Positions 1-5,418 of a stretch of DNA of 5,418 nt are shown one piece after another. The notes under the pieces are model-generated. The model saw only the letters and a list, made by a program, of their open reading frames with translations, was not told where the DNA came from and did no database searches. How positions within the stretch are numbered: position 1 is the stretch's first letter; every line of letters starts with the position of its first letter. This DNA is from Paracoccaceae bacterium (GTDB lineage Bacteria > Pseudomonadota > Alphaproteobacteria > Rhodobacterales > Rhodobacteraceae): positions 1 through 5,418 of the forward strand of contig JAHRVZ010000148.1 in NCBI GenBank assembly GCA_019090405.1, in the 5' to 3' direction. The translations under genes and the position numbers were made by a program.

Positions 1-1660
1 CCGACGGTGTCACGACAAGATAAACGGTTTCTGACAGGCGGGTCACGGTCACATCGGCCTCGATCCCTCCGCGCGCGTTCAGGAATTGGGTATAGACGAT
101 CTTGCCCACCGGAACCGACATATCCGCACCACACACATGGTTCAGAAACGCTTCGGCATCCGGCCCTTCGACACGCAATTTGCCAAATGACGACATGTCG
201 TACATGCCAACATTGCCACGCACGGCATCCAGTTCCGCCGCGACGTTGTCAAAGAAATTCTGCCGTTTCCACGAATACTGATACTCGGCTTTCTGTCCTT
301 TATCGGCAAACCAGTTCGCCCGCTCCCAACCAGCGGCCTCGCCAAACACAGCGCTCTGGTCTGCAAGCTGGGCATGAAACGGCGAGCGTCGCACGCCACG
401 AGCACTGGCCTTTTGCCGATACGGAAAGTGGTCGGCATACAACAGGCCCAAAGTTTCGCTCACACGTTCGACCAGATAGGTTTTATTGCCCTGAAACGGC
501 TGCATCCGGGAAATATCGACATCACCAAGGTCAAACGGTTTCTCGCCGTCCTGCATCCACTGCGCCAGCGCCATACCGGCACCACCCGCTGACTGAATAC
601 CGATAGAGTTAAATCCCGCCGCAACCCAGACATTGTCCATCTCGGGTGCAAGCCCAAGATGATAGGCATCATCCGGCGTAAAGCTTTCAGGGCCGTTGAA
701 AAACGTGTGTATCCCGGCATTACCAAGTATTGGCATCCGGTTGATGGCGTCTTCTAATATCGGCTCAAAATGGTCGAAATCTTCGGGCAGTTGATCGAAT
801 TCAAAACTGTCCGGGATACCGTTTATGCCCCAGGGTTTTGAAACCGGTTCAAAGGCACCCAGCATTAGTTTACCAGCGTCTTCCTTGTAATAGGCGCATT
901 CATCCGGCACCCGCAGGACCGGCATCTGGGTCAGACCCTTGATCGGCTCGGACACGATATAGAAATGCTCGCAGGCTTGCAGCGGCACGTTCACACCGGC
1001 CATCTGCCCCACTTCACGCCCCCACATTCCGGCGCAGTTCACCACCATATCACAGGCAATATGCCCCGGTCTGTCGTGGTCTTGATAATCGACACCAGTG
1101 ATCCGACGACCATCACGCGACAGGCCAGTCACCTTGGTATGTTCAACAATCAACGCACCACGTTGACGCGCGCCCTTGGCCATTGCCAACGCAATATTGC
1201 CCGGATCGCCCTGCCCGTCAGTGGGTAGCCAGACGCCGCCTTTGACACCATCAATGTTCAGATGCTCATAGCGCTCTTTGACTTCGCTTGGTGAAATCTC
1301 TTCCACTGGCACATCAAAGGCCCGCGCCATTGCGGCACTGCGCAACAATTCCTCGTGTCGGTCGTTGGTCAATGCCACTGAAATCGACCCGACCTGCCGC
1401 ATTCCGGTCGCGACGCCGGTTTCTTCTTCAAGCCCCTGATACAGTTCGGCCGTATAGCGCGCCAACCGGGTCATATTGGATGATGCCCGCAACTGCCCGA
1501 TCAATCCGGCGGCATGCCAGGTCGTCCCGCTGGTCAATTGCTTGCGTTCCAAAAGAACCACATCCGTCCAGCCAAGTTTGGTCAAATGATATGCGACCGA
1601 ACAGCCAATCACCCCGCCACCAATAATGACCACGCGGGCCTTTGCAGGAAGTACAGTCAT
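1..1660 (-). CDS. Sarcosine dehydrogenase-like FAD oxidoreductase fused to GcvT domain (3' end beyond window)
   Basis: Open from the ATG at 1660 down to the left edge with no stop, giving 553 residues; relatives are about 815 residues, so roughly the last 260 (most of the GcvT part) are missing. The start is set by GGAGG five bases upstream. Seen: a Rossmann FAD motif GGGVIG (residues 14-19), the acidic end of strand two at E38, and SGTTWHAAG (44-52), whose H49 matches the histidine that binds FAD covalently in dimethylglycine and sarcosine dehydrogenases. FNGPESFTPD (321-330) and GFNSIG (349-354) match the oxidase core. The linker carries GWERANWF (444-451), and the GcvT domain begins near 470. 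SGTTWHAAGLIGQLR and VYTQFLNARGGIEADVTVTR fit sarcosine dehydrogenase better than dimethylglycine dehydrogenase. D536 lies where GcvT proteins keep their catalytic aspartate. Probable reaction: sarcosine plus tetrahydrofolate to glycine plus methylene-tetrahydrofolate, with electrons to ETF or oxygen. No signal peptide is seen, so it is probably cytoplasmic. The exact substrate is inferred. Confidence 0.88.
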   Translation of the reverse strand, partial: MTVLPAKARVVIIGGGVIGCSVAYHLTKLGWTDVVLLERKQLTSGTTWHAAGLIGQLRASSNMTRLARYTAELYQGLEEETGVATGMRQVGSISVALTNDRHEELLRSAAMARAFDVPVEEISPSEVKERYEHLNIDGVKGGVWLPTDGQGDPGNIALAMAKGARQRGALIVEHTKVTGLSRDGRRITGVDYQDHDRPGHIACDMVVNCAGMWGREVGQMAGVNVPLQACEHFYIVSEPIKGLTQMPVLRVPDECAYYKEDAGKLMLGAFEPVSKPWGINGIPDSFEFDQLPEDFDHFEPILEDAINRMPILGNAGIHTFFNGPESFTPDDAYHLGLAPEMDNVWVAAGFNSIGIQSAGGAGMALAQWMQDGEKPFDLGDVDISRMQPFQGNKTYLVERVSETLGLLYADHFPYRQKASARGVRRSPFHAQLADQSAVFGEAAGWERANWFADKGQKAEYQYSWKRQNFFDNVAAELDAVRGNVGMYDMSSFGKLRVEGPDAEAFLNHVCGADMSVPVGKIVYTQFLNARGGIEADVTVTRLSETVYLVVTPS

Positions 1661-1665
1661 CTCAG

Positions 1666-1670
1666 CCTCC
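1666..1670 (-). promoter_or_regulatory. Ribosome binding site of the sarcosine dehydrogenase-like gene
   Basis: On the minus strand GGAGG stands five bases (CTGAG) before the ATG at 1660. This is the strongest Shine-Dalgarno sequence in the window and fixes the start. Translation therefore does not depend on coupling to the upstream gene, whose stop lies 78 bases away. Confidence 0.8.
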
Positions 1671-1704
1671 AATATGCAACGAAAACGCCCATCGGGCGGA
1701 TGAG
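1669..1704 (-). repeat. Copy B of a small palindromic element
   Basis: The minus strand reads CTCATCCGCCC, then loop GAT, then GGGCGTTTTCG, TTGCATATTGG. Copy A at 4389-4421 on the plus strand reads CTCATCCGCCC, loop TGAC, GGGCGTCTTCG, CATTTGG. The stem and both flanks agree; the loop differs, and B has extra bases near its end. The two copies are inverted relative to each other. The final few matching bases may be coincidence, because in copy A they are exporter codons and in copy B they run into the ribosome binding site. Confidence 0.4.
1682..1698 (-). terminator. Short GC hairpin with T run: weak terminator or attenuator between the two dehydrogenases
   Basis: Read on the minus strand, CGCCC-GAT-GGGCG forms a perfect five-pair G/C stem with a three-base loop, followed directly by TTTTC. 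It lies between the stop at 1739 and the ATG at 1660, in the direction of transcription. That is the form of a weak intrinsic terminator, or of a processing or stabilising hairpin that would lower expression of the downstream gene. The stem is short and the T run has only four bases, so full termination is doubtful. It also belongs to a sequence element found again at 4389-4421. Confidence 0.35.
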
Positions 1705-1738
1705 TGAGCAGATGGACCATTTGGAAAAGTTATCTGTG

Positions 1739-4183
1739 TCATGCTCTAAGCCTTTCATTTGTAGGATCCCACAAAGGCGCATCCTCTTGCACCACTGCAC
1801 GTCGTCGTTCGCCGTAAATCTCGACTTCAATCTCGGTTCCCGGCACCGCGAGATCAGCCCGCACCATACCCAGCGCAATCGACGCATTCACCCGATACCC
1901 CCACGCCCCGGAAGTGGTTTCACCAACGATCGCACCATCATGCCAAAGCATCGACATATACGGAGCATCCGCATCACCAGCATCCACAACCAGCGTTACA
2001 AATCGCTTTTTGCTGCCTTGCTGATGTTCAAGCTGCAACGCTGCTTTGCCCGGAAAATCCTGGAGTTTGTCCAGCTTTACAAACCGGTTCAACCCTCCCT
2101 CAAACATCGAATAATCCGAGGACAAGTCGCCTTTCCAGGCACGATAGCCCTTTTCGATCCTCAGGCTGTTCAACGCCCAAATGCCAAAGGGTTTCGCCCC
2201 CCTATCCGTCAACGCCGCAAATATGTCAGGCATGGCACTGGCGGCGGCATGAATCTCCCAGCCTAACTCGCCGGCAAAGGAAACCCTCACCATCGCACAT
2301 TGATGCCCAGCGGTATTGGCACGTTGAACACTTAGCCAAGGCAGCGTCAGGTCAGCGTCGCTTATCTGTCCCAGCAAACCCCTCGATTGTGGTCCGGTCA
2401 CTATCAATGTGTAATATTCCAACGTCGCATCACAAAGCGTTACTCCCTTGGGCAATCGCGCCTTGAGCAACTCGAAATCATGCCATTGTGCAGCGGCGGC
2501 GGTGATCAGGGTAAAATCATCTTCGTCATGCCGCATCACCGACATTTCGCTGACAATCCGCCCACGGGTATCCGCAAAATAGGCAAGGTTAAGCCGCCCG
2601 ACTTTGGGTAGACCACCGGTGATTTGCCTGCGTAAGAACTCAGCAGCCCCCGGTCCTCGCAAATAAAACCGCGAGAACCCCGGCAGATCAAGAACCCCCA
2701 CGCCATCACGCACCGCTTCGCATTCTTCGAGGATGCGCTTTGACCAAGGCCCGGCGCGATCCCATGTTTGCGTAACTGGCTCACTTAGATCATCGCCCGG
2801 TTTGGCAAACCAATTGGCCCTCTCCCAACCGTTATATGCGCCAAAAACACCACCAAGGTCTTTGACCGTTTCATGGACCGGCGACAGTTTGCGGTCACGT
2901 CCGGCAGGCCATTCATGCCAGGGGAAATGCATGGCGTATTCGTGGCCATAGACTTCTTTGCCTTTGGCAGTGCAATAATCGCGATCGGTGTAATCGGTAA
3001 AACGTCGCGGATCACAAGACCACATATCCCATTCGGTATGCCCTTCGGTGAGCCATTCCGCCAACACTTTGCCCGCACCGCCAGCCTGTGCGATGCCGAA
3101 GGTAAAGACACAGGCCTCAAATGCGTTTGGAACGCCGGGCATTGGACCGATCAGGGGCAGGCCATCTGGCGCATAGGGAATTGGACCATTTATGACTTTG
3201 CTGATGCCCGCAGACCCCAGCATTGGCACCCGGGCCATAGCATCTTTGATATACCATTCCAGCCGTTCAAGATCGTCGGGATATAGCTGAAAACTAAAGT
3301 CTTCGGGCATTGGGTCATTGGGCTGCACCCAATGGGCTTTGCAATTGTGTTCATACGGACCAAGGTTCAGGCCGTGCTTTTCCTGTCGCAGGTAGTAGGA
3401 ACTGTCGACATCGCGCAAAAGCGGCAGTTTTGCGCCTTGCTCATGGCTCCAGACAGCCAGTTCCGGGATCTCATCTGTCAGCAGATATTGGTGGCTCATC
3501 ACCATCATTGGAACTGTACGCCCACCATACGGTTTGAACCACTCGCCAACGCGCTGGGCGTAATAGCCTGCAGCATTGACTATAAATTCACAGCGAATAT
3601 TACCTTTGTGCGTATGGACGACCCAATCATCACCGTCACGACTGACGCCTGTTGCAGGACAGAACCGTTCGATCCGAGCACCCATTTCACGCGCACCTTT
3701 GGCAAGGGCTTGCGTCAGCTGAGCCGGGTCAATGTCGCCGTCATGCGGGTCATACAATGCGCCGTGCAGATCATGGGTTTCGATGAACGGATATCGCTTC
3801 TTGATGTCGGATTCACCAAGGATTTCGATGTTCATGCCCTGAGATCGACCCATGCTTTTGGCCCGCTCAAATTCCTGCATGCGCTCACGGGAATGGGCCA
3901 GGCGGATTGAACCGGTCACGTGGTAGTTCATTGGGTAATCAACCAAAGCGCCAAGTTCGCGGTAAAGTTCAGTCGAATAGCGTTGCAGGTTCATGATCGA
4001 CCACGAGGTCGAGAATGTCGGCACATTGCCCGCCGCGTGCCATGTACTGCCTGCGGTTAGTTCATTCTTTTCCAGCAAGACGCAATCGGTCCAGCCTGCT
4101 TTGGCAAGATGATAAAGGCTAGAGGCGCCTATGGCACCACCGCCAATAATGACAACGCGGGCGGTGGTTGGAAAATTAGCCAT
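1739..4183 (-). CDS. Dimethylglycine dehydrogenase-like FAD oxidoreductase fused to GcvT domain
   Basis: Complete, 814 residues, the usual length for the family. The ATG at 4183 is chosen because GGAG lies eight bases upstream and the FAD motif then starts at residue 14; the frame stays open to 4459, but those codons only overlap the exporter remnant. Seen: GGGAIG (14-19), E38, and TAGSTWHAAG (43-52) with H49 as probable covalent FAD site. SSYYLRQEKHGL (261-272) and VNGPIPYAPDGLPLIGP (330-347) mark the oxidase core. GWERANWF (452-459) lies in the linker. A GcvT fold runs from about 480 to 805, with GELGWE (638-643) and RIEKGYRAW (675-683). PKVG (526-529) and GRIVSEMSV (541-549) recall animal dimethylglycine dehydrogenase, including glutamate (E546) where most GcvT proteins have aspartate. 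Probable reaction: N,N-dimethylglycine to sarcosine with the methyl group passed to tetrahydrofolate, in the cytoplasm, electrons to ETF. Substrate is inferred; paralogues acting on other N-methyl compounds are possible. Confidence 0.9.
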   Translation of the reverse strand: MANFPTTARVVIIGGGAIGASSLYHLAKAGWTDCVLLEKNELTAGSTWHAAGNVPTFSTSWSIMNLQRYSTELYRELGALVDYPMNYHVTGSIRLAHSRERMQEFERAKSMGRSQGMNIEILGESDIKKRYPFIETHDLHGALYDPHDGDIDPAQLTQALAKGAREMGARIERFCPATGVSRDGDDWVVHTHKGNIRCEFIVNAAGYYAQRVGEWFKPYGGRTVPMMVMSHQYLLTDEIPELAVWSHEQGAKLPLLRDVDSSYYLRQEKHGLNLGPYEHNCKAHWVQPNDPMPEDFSFQLYPDDLERLEWYIKDAMARVPMLGSAGISKVINGPIPYAPDGLPLIGPMPGVPNAFEACVFTFGIAQAGGAGKVLAEWLTEGHTEWDMWSCDPRRFTDYTDRDYCTAKGKEVYGHEYAMHFPWHEWPAGRDRKLSPVHETVKDLGGVFGAYNGWERANWFAKPGDDLSEPVTQTWDRAGPWSKRILEECEAVRDGVGVLDLPGFSRFYLRGPGAAEFLRRQITGGLPKVGRLNLAYFADTRGRIVSEMSVMRHDEDDFTLITAAAAQWHDFELLKARLPKGVTLCDATLEYYTLIVTGPQSRGLLGQISDADLTLPWLSVQRANTAGHQCAMVRVSFAGELGWEIHAAASAMPDIFAALTDRGAKPFGIWALNSLRIEKGYRAWKGDLSSDYSMFEGGLNRFVKLDKLQDFPGKAALQLEHQQGSKKRFVTLVVDAGDADAPYMSMLWHDGAIVGETTSGAWGYRVNASIALGMVRADLAVPGTEIEVEIYGERRRAVVQEDAPLWDPTNERLRA

Positions 4184-4191
4184 GCGTTGTG

Positions 4192-4195
4192 CTCC
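4192..4195 (-). promoter_or_regulatory. Ribosome binding site that sets the start of the dimethylglycine dehydrogenase-like gene
   Basis: Minus-strand CGGAGC gives a GGAG core eight bases before the ATG at 4183. It sits just past the TAA (4197-4199) that ends the exporter remnant. A ribosome finishing the remnant would stop about 13 bases before the next start, so coupled re-initiation is possible. The upstream in-frame start at 4459 is disfavoured because it would put a 92-residue extension, unlike the family, inside the remnant. Confidence 0.65.
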
Positions 4196-4196
4196 G

Positions 4197-4484
4197 TTAC
4201 TGGGTGCGTTGGTGCAGATCGTCGATGATGTCGGAATAGTCGCCTTTGTCAGCAACAAAGATGTATTTGCCAGTTTCAGTCCAGTCGGGCAGGACGAACT
4301 GGGTGAATGCGGCAAGGTATCCGGCAATGCTTTTGGGGTTGATTGTGGCAACGGCCAGCGCATGGATGTAGATGTGCTTTGCAGGCCGCTCATCCGCCCT
4401 GACGGGCGTCTTCGCATTTGGTCCCGGAGTGGTGACAAACACTGCCCGGGAAAGGGCAAAAATGGTCCAGGCTTCGAAACTCAT
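4197..4484 (-). pseudogene. Remnant of a LysE/RhtB-family exporter with internal deletions, still an open 95-codon frame
   Basis: The frame starts at an ATG with GAGGT four bases upstream and ends at TAA. Residues 1-24 (ending VTTPGPNA) match the N-terminus of LysE/RhtB amino-acid exporters, where PGPN follows the first half of helix one. Residues about 31-66 (ERPAKHIYIHALAVATINPKSIAGYLAAF) match the middle of the same family, including the conserved NPK. The family is about 200 residues; roughly 70 residues between these blocks and everything after about residue 67 are absent. The join at residues 25-30 carries a GC hairpin. The last 28 residues, from WTETGKYIFVADKGDY onward, are polar and unlike an exporter; I do not recognise them. 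Without most of its membrane helices it cannot be a normal transporter. It may be a decayed gene or a short in-frame product kept for translation through the operon. In related operons an intact exporter may stand here; that is inference. Confidence 0.65.
4389..4421 (+). repeat. Copy A of a small palindromic element, at the deletion junction of the exporter remnant
   Basis: The plus strand reads CTCATCCGCCC, loop TGAC, GGGCGTCTTCG, CATTTGG. The five-pair stem (4395-4399 with 4404-4408) is perfect. It matches the element at 1669-1704 in inverted orientation. Read as coding sequence on the minus strand, its core gives residues K25 to E32 of the remnant, exactly between the two blocks that resemble LysE exporters. 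The last bases (CATTTGG side) are codons for the conserved PNA, so the element proper is probably nearer 4389-4414. Confidence 0.4.
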
Positions 4485-4488
4485 CTGT

Positions 4489-4493
4489 ACCTC
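4489..4493 (-). promoter_or_regulatory. Ribosome binding site overlapping the stop codon of the regulator gene
   Basis: Minus-strand GAGGT, four bases before the ATG at 4484, shares two bases with the TGA stop of the regulator (4492-4494), in the string TTGAGGT. The two frames are only seven bases apart. This shows an operon with probable coupled translation, and shows that the start of the exporter gene has kept its initiation signal although the gene body is damaged. Confidence 0.65.
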
Positions 4494-5058
4494 AATAGAC
4501 TGGCGGTGCGATCACCCAGATCGCAACGGCAGGTTCGGAATAGGGATTGATCCAACGGTGCGGCTCGCCACGTATGCGAAAGCTGTCACCCGGATGGATG
4601 GTGAATTTTTGGTCGCCAATTTCAACGTCAAGTTTGCCGGACAAAAGATATGCAACTTCTTGAGTCGGGCGGGTGGTGACTTCGCCAATTTGACTATGTG
4701 GCTTGAAAGTCGAATGTACCACTTCGAAATCGTCAGTCAGATCAGGAGATAGAAGTTCTTCGATCAGGCCCGCCTGAGAGGAGCCAATGGCGCGGCGGGC
4801 CCCCTGTCGCACCACATAACCAATTTCATCAGGCGGGGCGGAAGCCATACCAAAGAGCAGCGATACCGATATTTCCAGATGTTTGGCAATATGGCGCAAA
4901 TCGGTGATTGAGGGCTCTGAAAGATCACGCTCGACCTGACTGAGCCAACCAACAGAACGGTCAAGTTTTGTGGCCAGATCGGCCAGCGTTAAACCCCGCG
5001 ATTTACGCAGGGCGCGCAGGTCAGCGCCTAAGGAGGCGGTGGGATTGGAATGAAGCAT
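4492..5058 (-). CDS. XRE-family helix-turn-helix regulator with C-terminal cupin domain
   Basis: 188 residues, typical for HTH-cupin regulators of the SutR/PuuR kind. Seen: an XRE DNA-binding domain at about residues 10-66, with LRALRKSRGLTLADLA (14-29), SVGWLSQVER (35-44) and SEPSITDLRHIA (47-58). A linker follows, then a cupin at about 112-186 with PTQEVAYLLSGKLDVEIG (131-148) and HPGDSFRIRGEPHRW (155-169), the usual two cupin motifs with G157, D158 and H167. The cupin probably binds a small effector; dimethylglycine, sarcosine or a related compound is a guess from the downstream genes. The ATG at 5058 is chosen because the HTH then begins about ten residues in; the frame is open to 5229, but that part overlaps the upstream gene. 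No clear Shine-Dalgarno sequence precedes it. The upstream spacer holds four GTGAAA half-sites, which suggests self-regulation. It is probably the first gene of the operon containing the exporter remnant and both dehydrogenases. Confidence 0.9.
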   Translation of the reverse strand: MLHSNPTASLGADLRALRKSRGLTLADLATKLDRSVGWLSQVERDLSEPSITDLRHIAKHLEISVSLLFGMASAPPDEIGYVVRQGARRAIGSSQAGLIEELLSPDLTDDFEVVHSTFKPHSQIGEVTTRPTQEVAYLLSGKLDVEIGDQKFTIHPGDSFRIRGEPHRWINPYSEPAVAIWVIAPPVY

Positions 5059-5068
5059 GAGAAATTTC

Positions 5069-5132
5069 GTGAAAAATTGACTATGAATTTCACGGTGCAA
5101 TGATTCGGTGAAAAATCCAAGCCTTTTTTCAC
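5069..5132. promoter_or_regulatory. Probable operator: four GTGAAA half-sites, regularly spaced and alternating in orientation
   Basis: Half-sites on the plus strand are GTGAAA at 5069-5074, TTTCAC at 5088-5093, GTGAAA at 5108-5113 and TTTCAC at 5127-5132. Their starts are 19, 20 and 19 bases apart, close to two helical turns, and each neighbour pair is an inverted repeat. The half-sites share further A/T bases after GAAA, most clearly at sites 1, 3 and 4. The array fills the gap between the upstream reductase gene and the regulator, and its last site covers the reductase stop codon. The simplest reading is a binding region for the regulator encoded at once downstream, two dimers side by side. 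I found no convincing -35/-10 pair within it; a -10-like CATAGT on the minus strand (about 5081-5086) has no good partner. Confidence 0.55.
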
Positions 5133-5418
5133 ACGCTCTGAAATACCATTTCCATAATGTCTGCGAGAGCCACAGCGTCCCGATCTGTGAACGCATTAGG
5201 TTGATTGCTATCAATATCAAATACAGCAATCAGTTCGCCTGCGTTGTTCCAAACCGGAAGCACCAGTTCGGATTGGGTAGAGGTGGCGCAGGCAATATGA
5301 TCCTCAAAGGCATTTACATCCGCGACCAACTGGGTCTGCCCGGTGCGAGCAGCGGCACCACAGACGCCACGGCTGAATGGGATCACAAGGCAGCCATGGC
5401 CACCTTGATAGGGTCCGA
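5129..5418 (-). CDS. msrC: Free methionine-(R)-sulfoxide reductase, GAF-domain type (5' end beyond window)
   Basis: Only the last 95 residues are present; the frame is open to the right edge and relatives are about 165 residues. The enzyme reduces free L-methionine-(R)-sulfoxide to methionine in the cytoplasm with thioredoxin as electron donor, part of oxidative-damage repair. The visible part is the core of a GAF domain: GPYQGGHGC, IPFSRGVCG, HIACATSTQSELVLPV, then AVFDIDSNQPNAFTDRD. The three cysteines known as functional in Escherichia coli YebR (C84, C94, C118) are all matched, at codons 5390-5392, 5360-5362 and 5288-5290, with the same gaps of 10 and 24 residues. FDIDS is also typical. 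This separates it from signalling GAF proteins, which lack these cysteines. The internal GTG at 5386 is not a start, because the matched first cysteine lies upstream of it. It ends 70 bases before the regulator and may be a separate transcription unit. Confidence 0.9.
   Translation of the reverse strand, partial: GPYQGGHGCLVIPFSRGVCGAAARTGQTQLVADVNAFEDHIACATSTQSELVLPVWNNAGELIAVFDIDSNQPNAFTDRDAVALADIMEMVFQSV

Noticed and set aside
7..606. Plus-strand open frame of 199 codons rich in R, H, T and P
   Set aside because: Composition is typical of an antisense reading of a coding region, here the sarcosine dehydrogenase-like gene, whose conserved motifs lie on the other strand.
1514..2266. Plus-strand open frame of 250 codons
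   Set aside because: It lies opposite the two dehydrogenase genes, spans their intergenic spacer and has no recognisable domain; it is an antisense shadow of well-supported genes.
3332..3910. Plus-strand open frame of 192 codons
   Set aside because: It is fully antisense to the FAD domain of the dimethylglycine dehydrogenase-like gene and shows no family motifs.
4184..4459. N-terminal extension of the dimethylglycine dehydrogenase-like protein by 92 residues
   Set aside because: The added residues come from another frame of the exporter remnant, resemble no family N-terminus, and the ATG at 4183 has its own ribosome binding site and normal spacing to the FAD motif.
5088..5113. Terminator for the reductase gene formed by TTTCAC and GTGAAA
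   Set aside because: The stem would have only six pairs, half of them A/T, around a 14-base loop with no T run after it. The repeated spacing with two further copies fits an operator better.
5059..5229. Longer regulator starting at 5229
   Set aside because: The extra 57 residues overlap the 3' end of the reductase gene and cross the operator-like array; XRE domains normally begin within about ten to fifteen residues of the start, as with the ATG at 5058.

Overview
The window looks like a bacterial chromosome fragment, most likely an alphaproteobacterium of the marine Rhodobacterales (roseobacter) type. That placement is inferred from the gene families, the tight same-strand operon layout and a moderate G+C content judged by eye; there is no rRNA or marker gene to confirm it. 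All real genes lie on the minus strand, so transcription runs from high to low coordinates.

In transcription order the layout is: (1) 5129-5418, the C-terminal part of a free methionine-(R)-sulfoxide reductase (msrC/yebR family), cut by the window edge; (2) 5059-5132, a short intergenic region holding four evenly spaced GTGAAA half-sites in alternating orientation, a probable operator; (3) 4492-5058, an XRE-type helix-turn-helix plus cupin regulator; (4) 4197-4484, a 95-codon in-frame remnant of a LysE/RhtB-type amino-acid exporter, missing most of its membrane segments and carrying a foreign-looking C-terminal tail; (5) 1739-4183, a complete 814-residue flavoprotein fused to a GcvT-like tetrahydrofolate domain, most like dimethylglycine dehydrogenase; (6) 1661-1738, a 78-nt spacer with a small GC-rich hairpin followed by four T; (7) 1-1660, a second flavoprotein-GcvT fusion, most like sarcosine dehydrogenase, cut at the left edge after 553 residues.

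The central reading is a regulated cassette for successive oxidative N-demethylation: dimethylglycine to sarcosine, then sarcosine to glycine, with each one-carbon unit passed to tetrahydrofolate. This would be the lower arm of glycine betaine (or choline) catabolism. The assignment rests on family motifs recalled from memory, not on a search. Substrates of bacterial paralogues in this family are diverse, so the pair could act on other N-methylated amines or amino acids.

The less ordinary signals are the regular operator-like array, the double in-frame deletion in the exporter remnant, and a pair of related CGCCC/GGGCG hairpin elements, one in the intergenic spacer and one exactly at the deletion junction of the exporter remnant. 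I saw no tRNA, rRNA, CRISPR array, insertion sequence or prophage gene. No stretch longer than about 80 bases lacks a gene.
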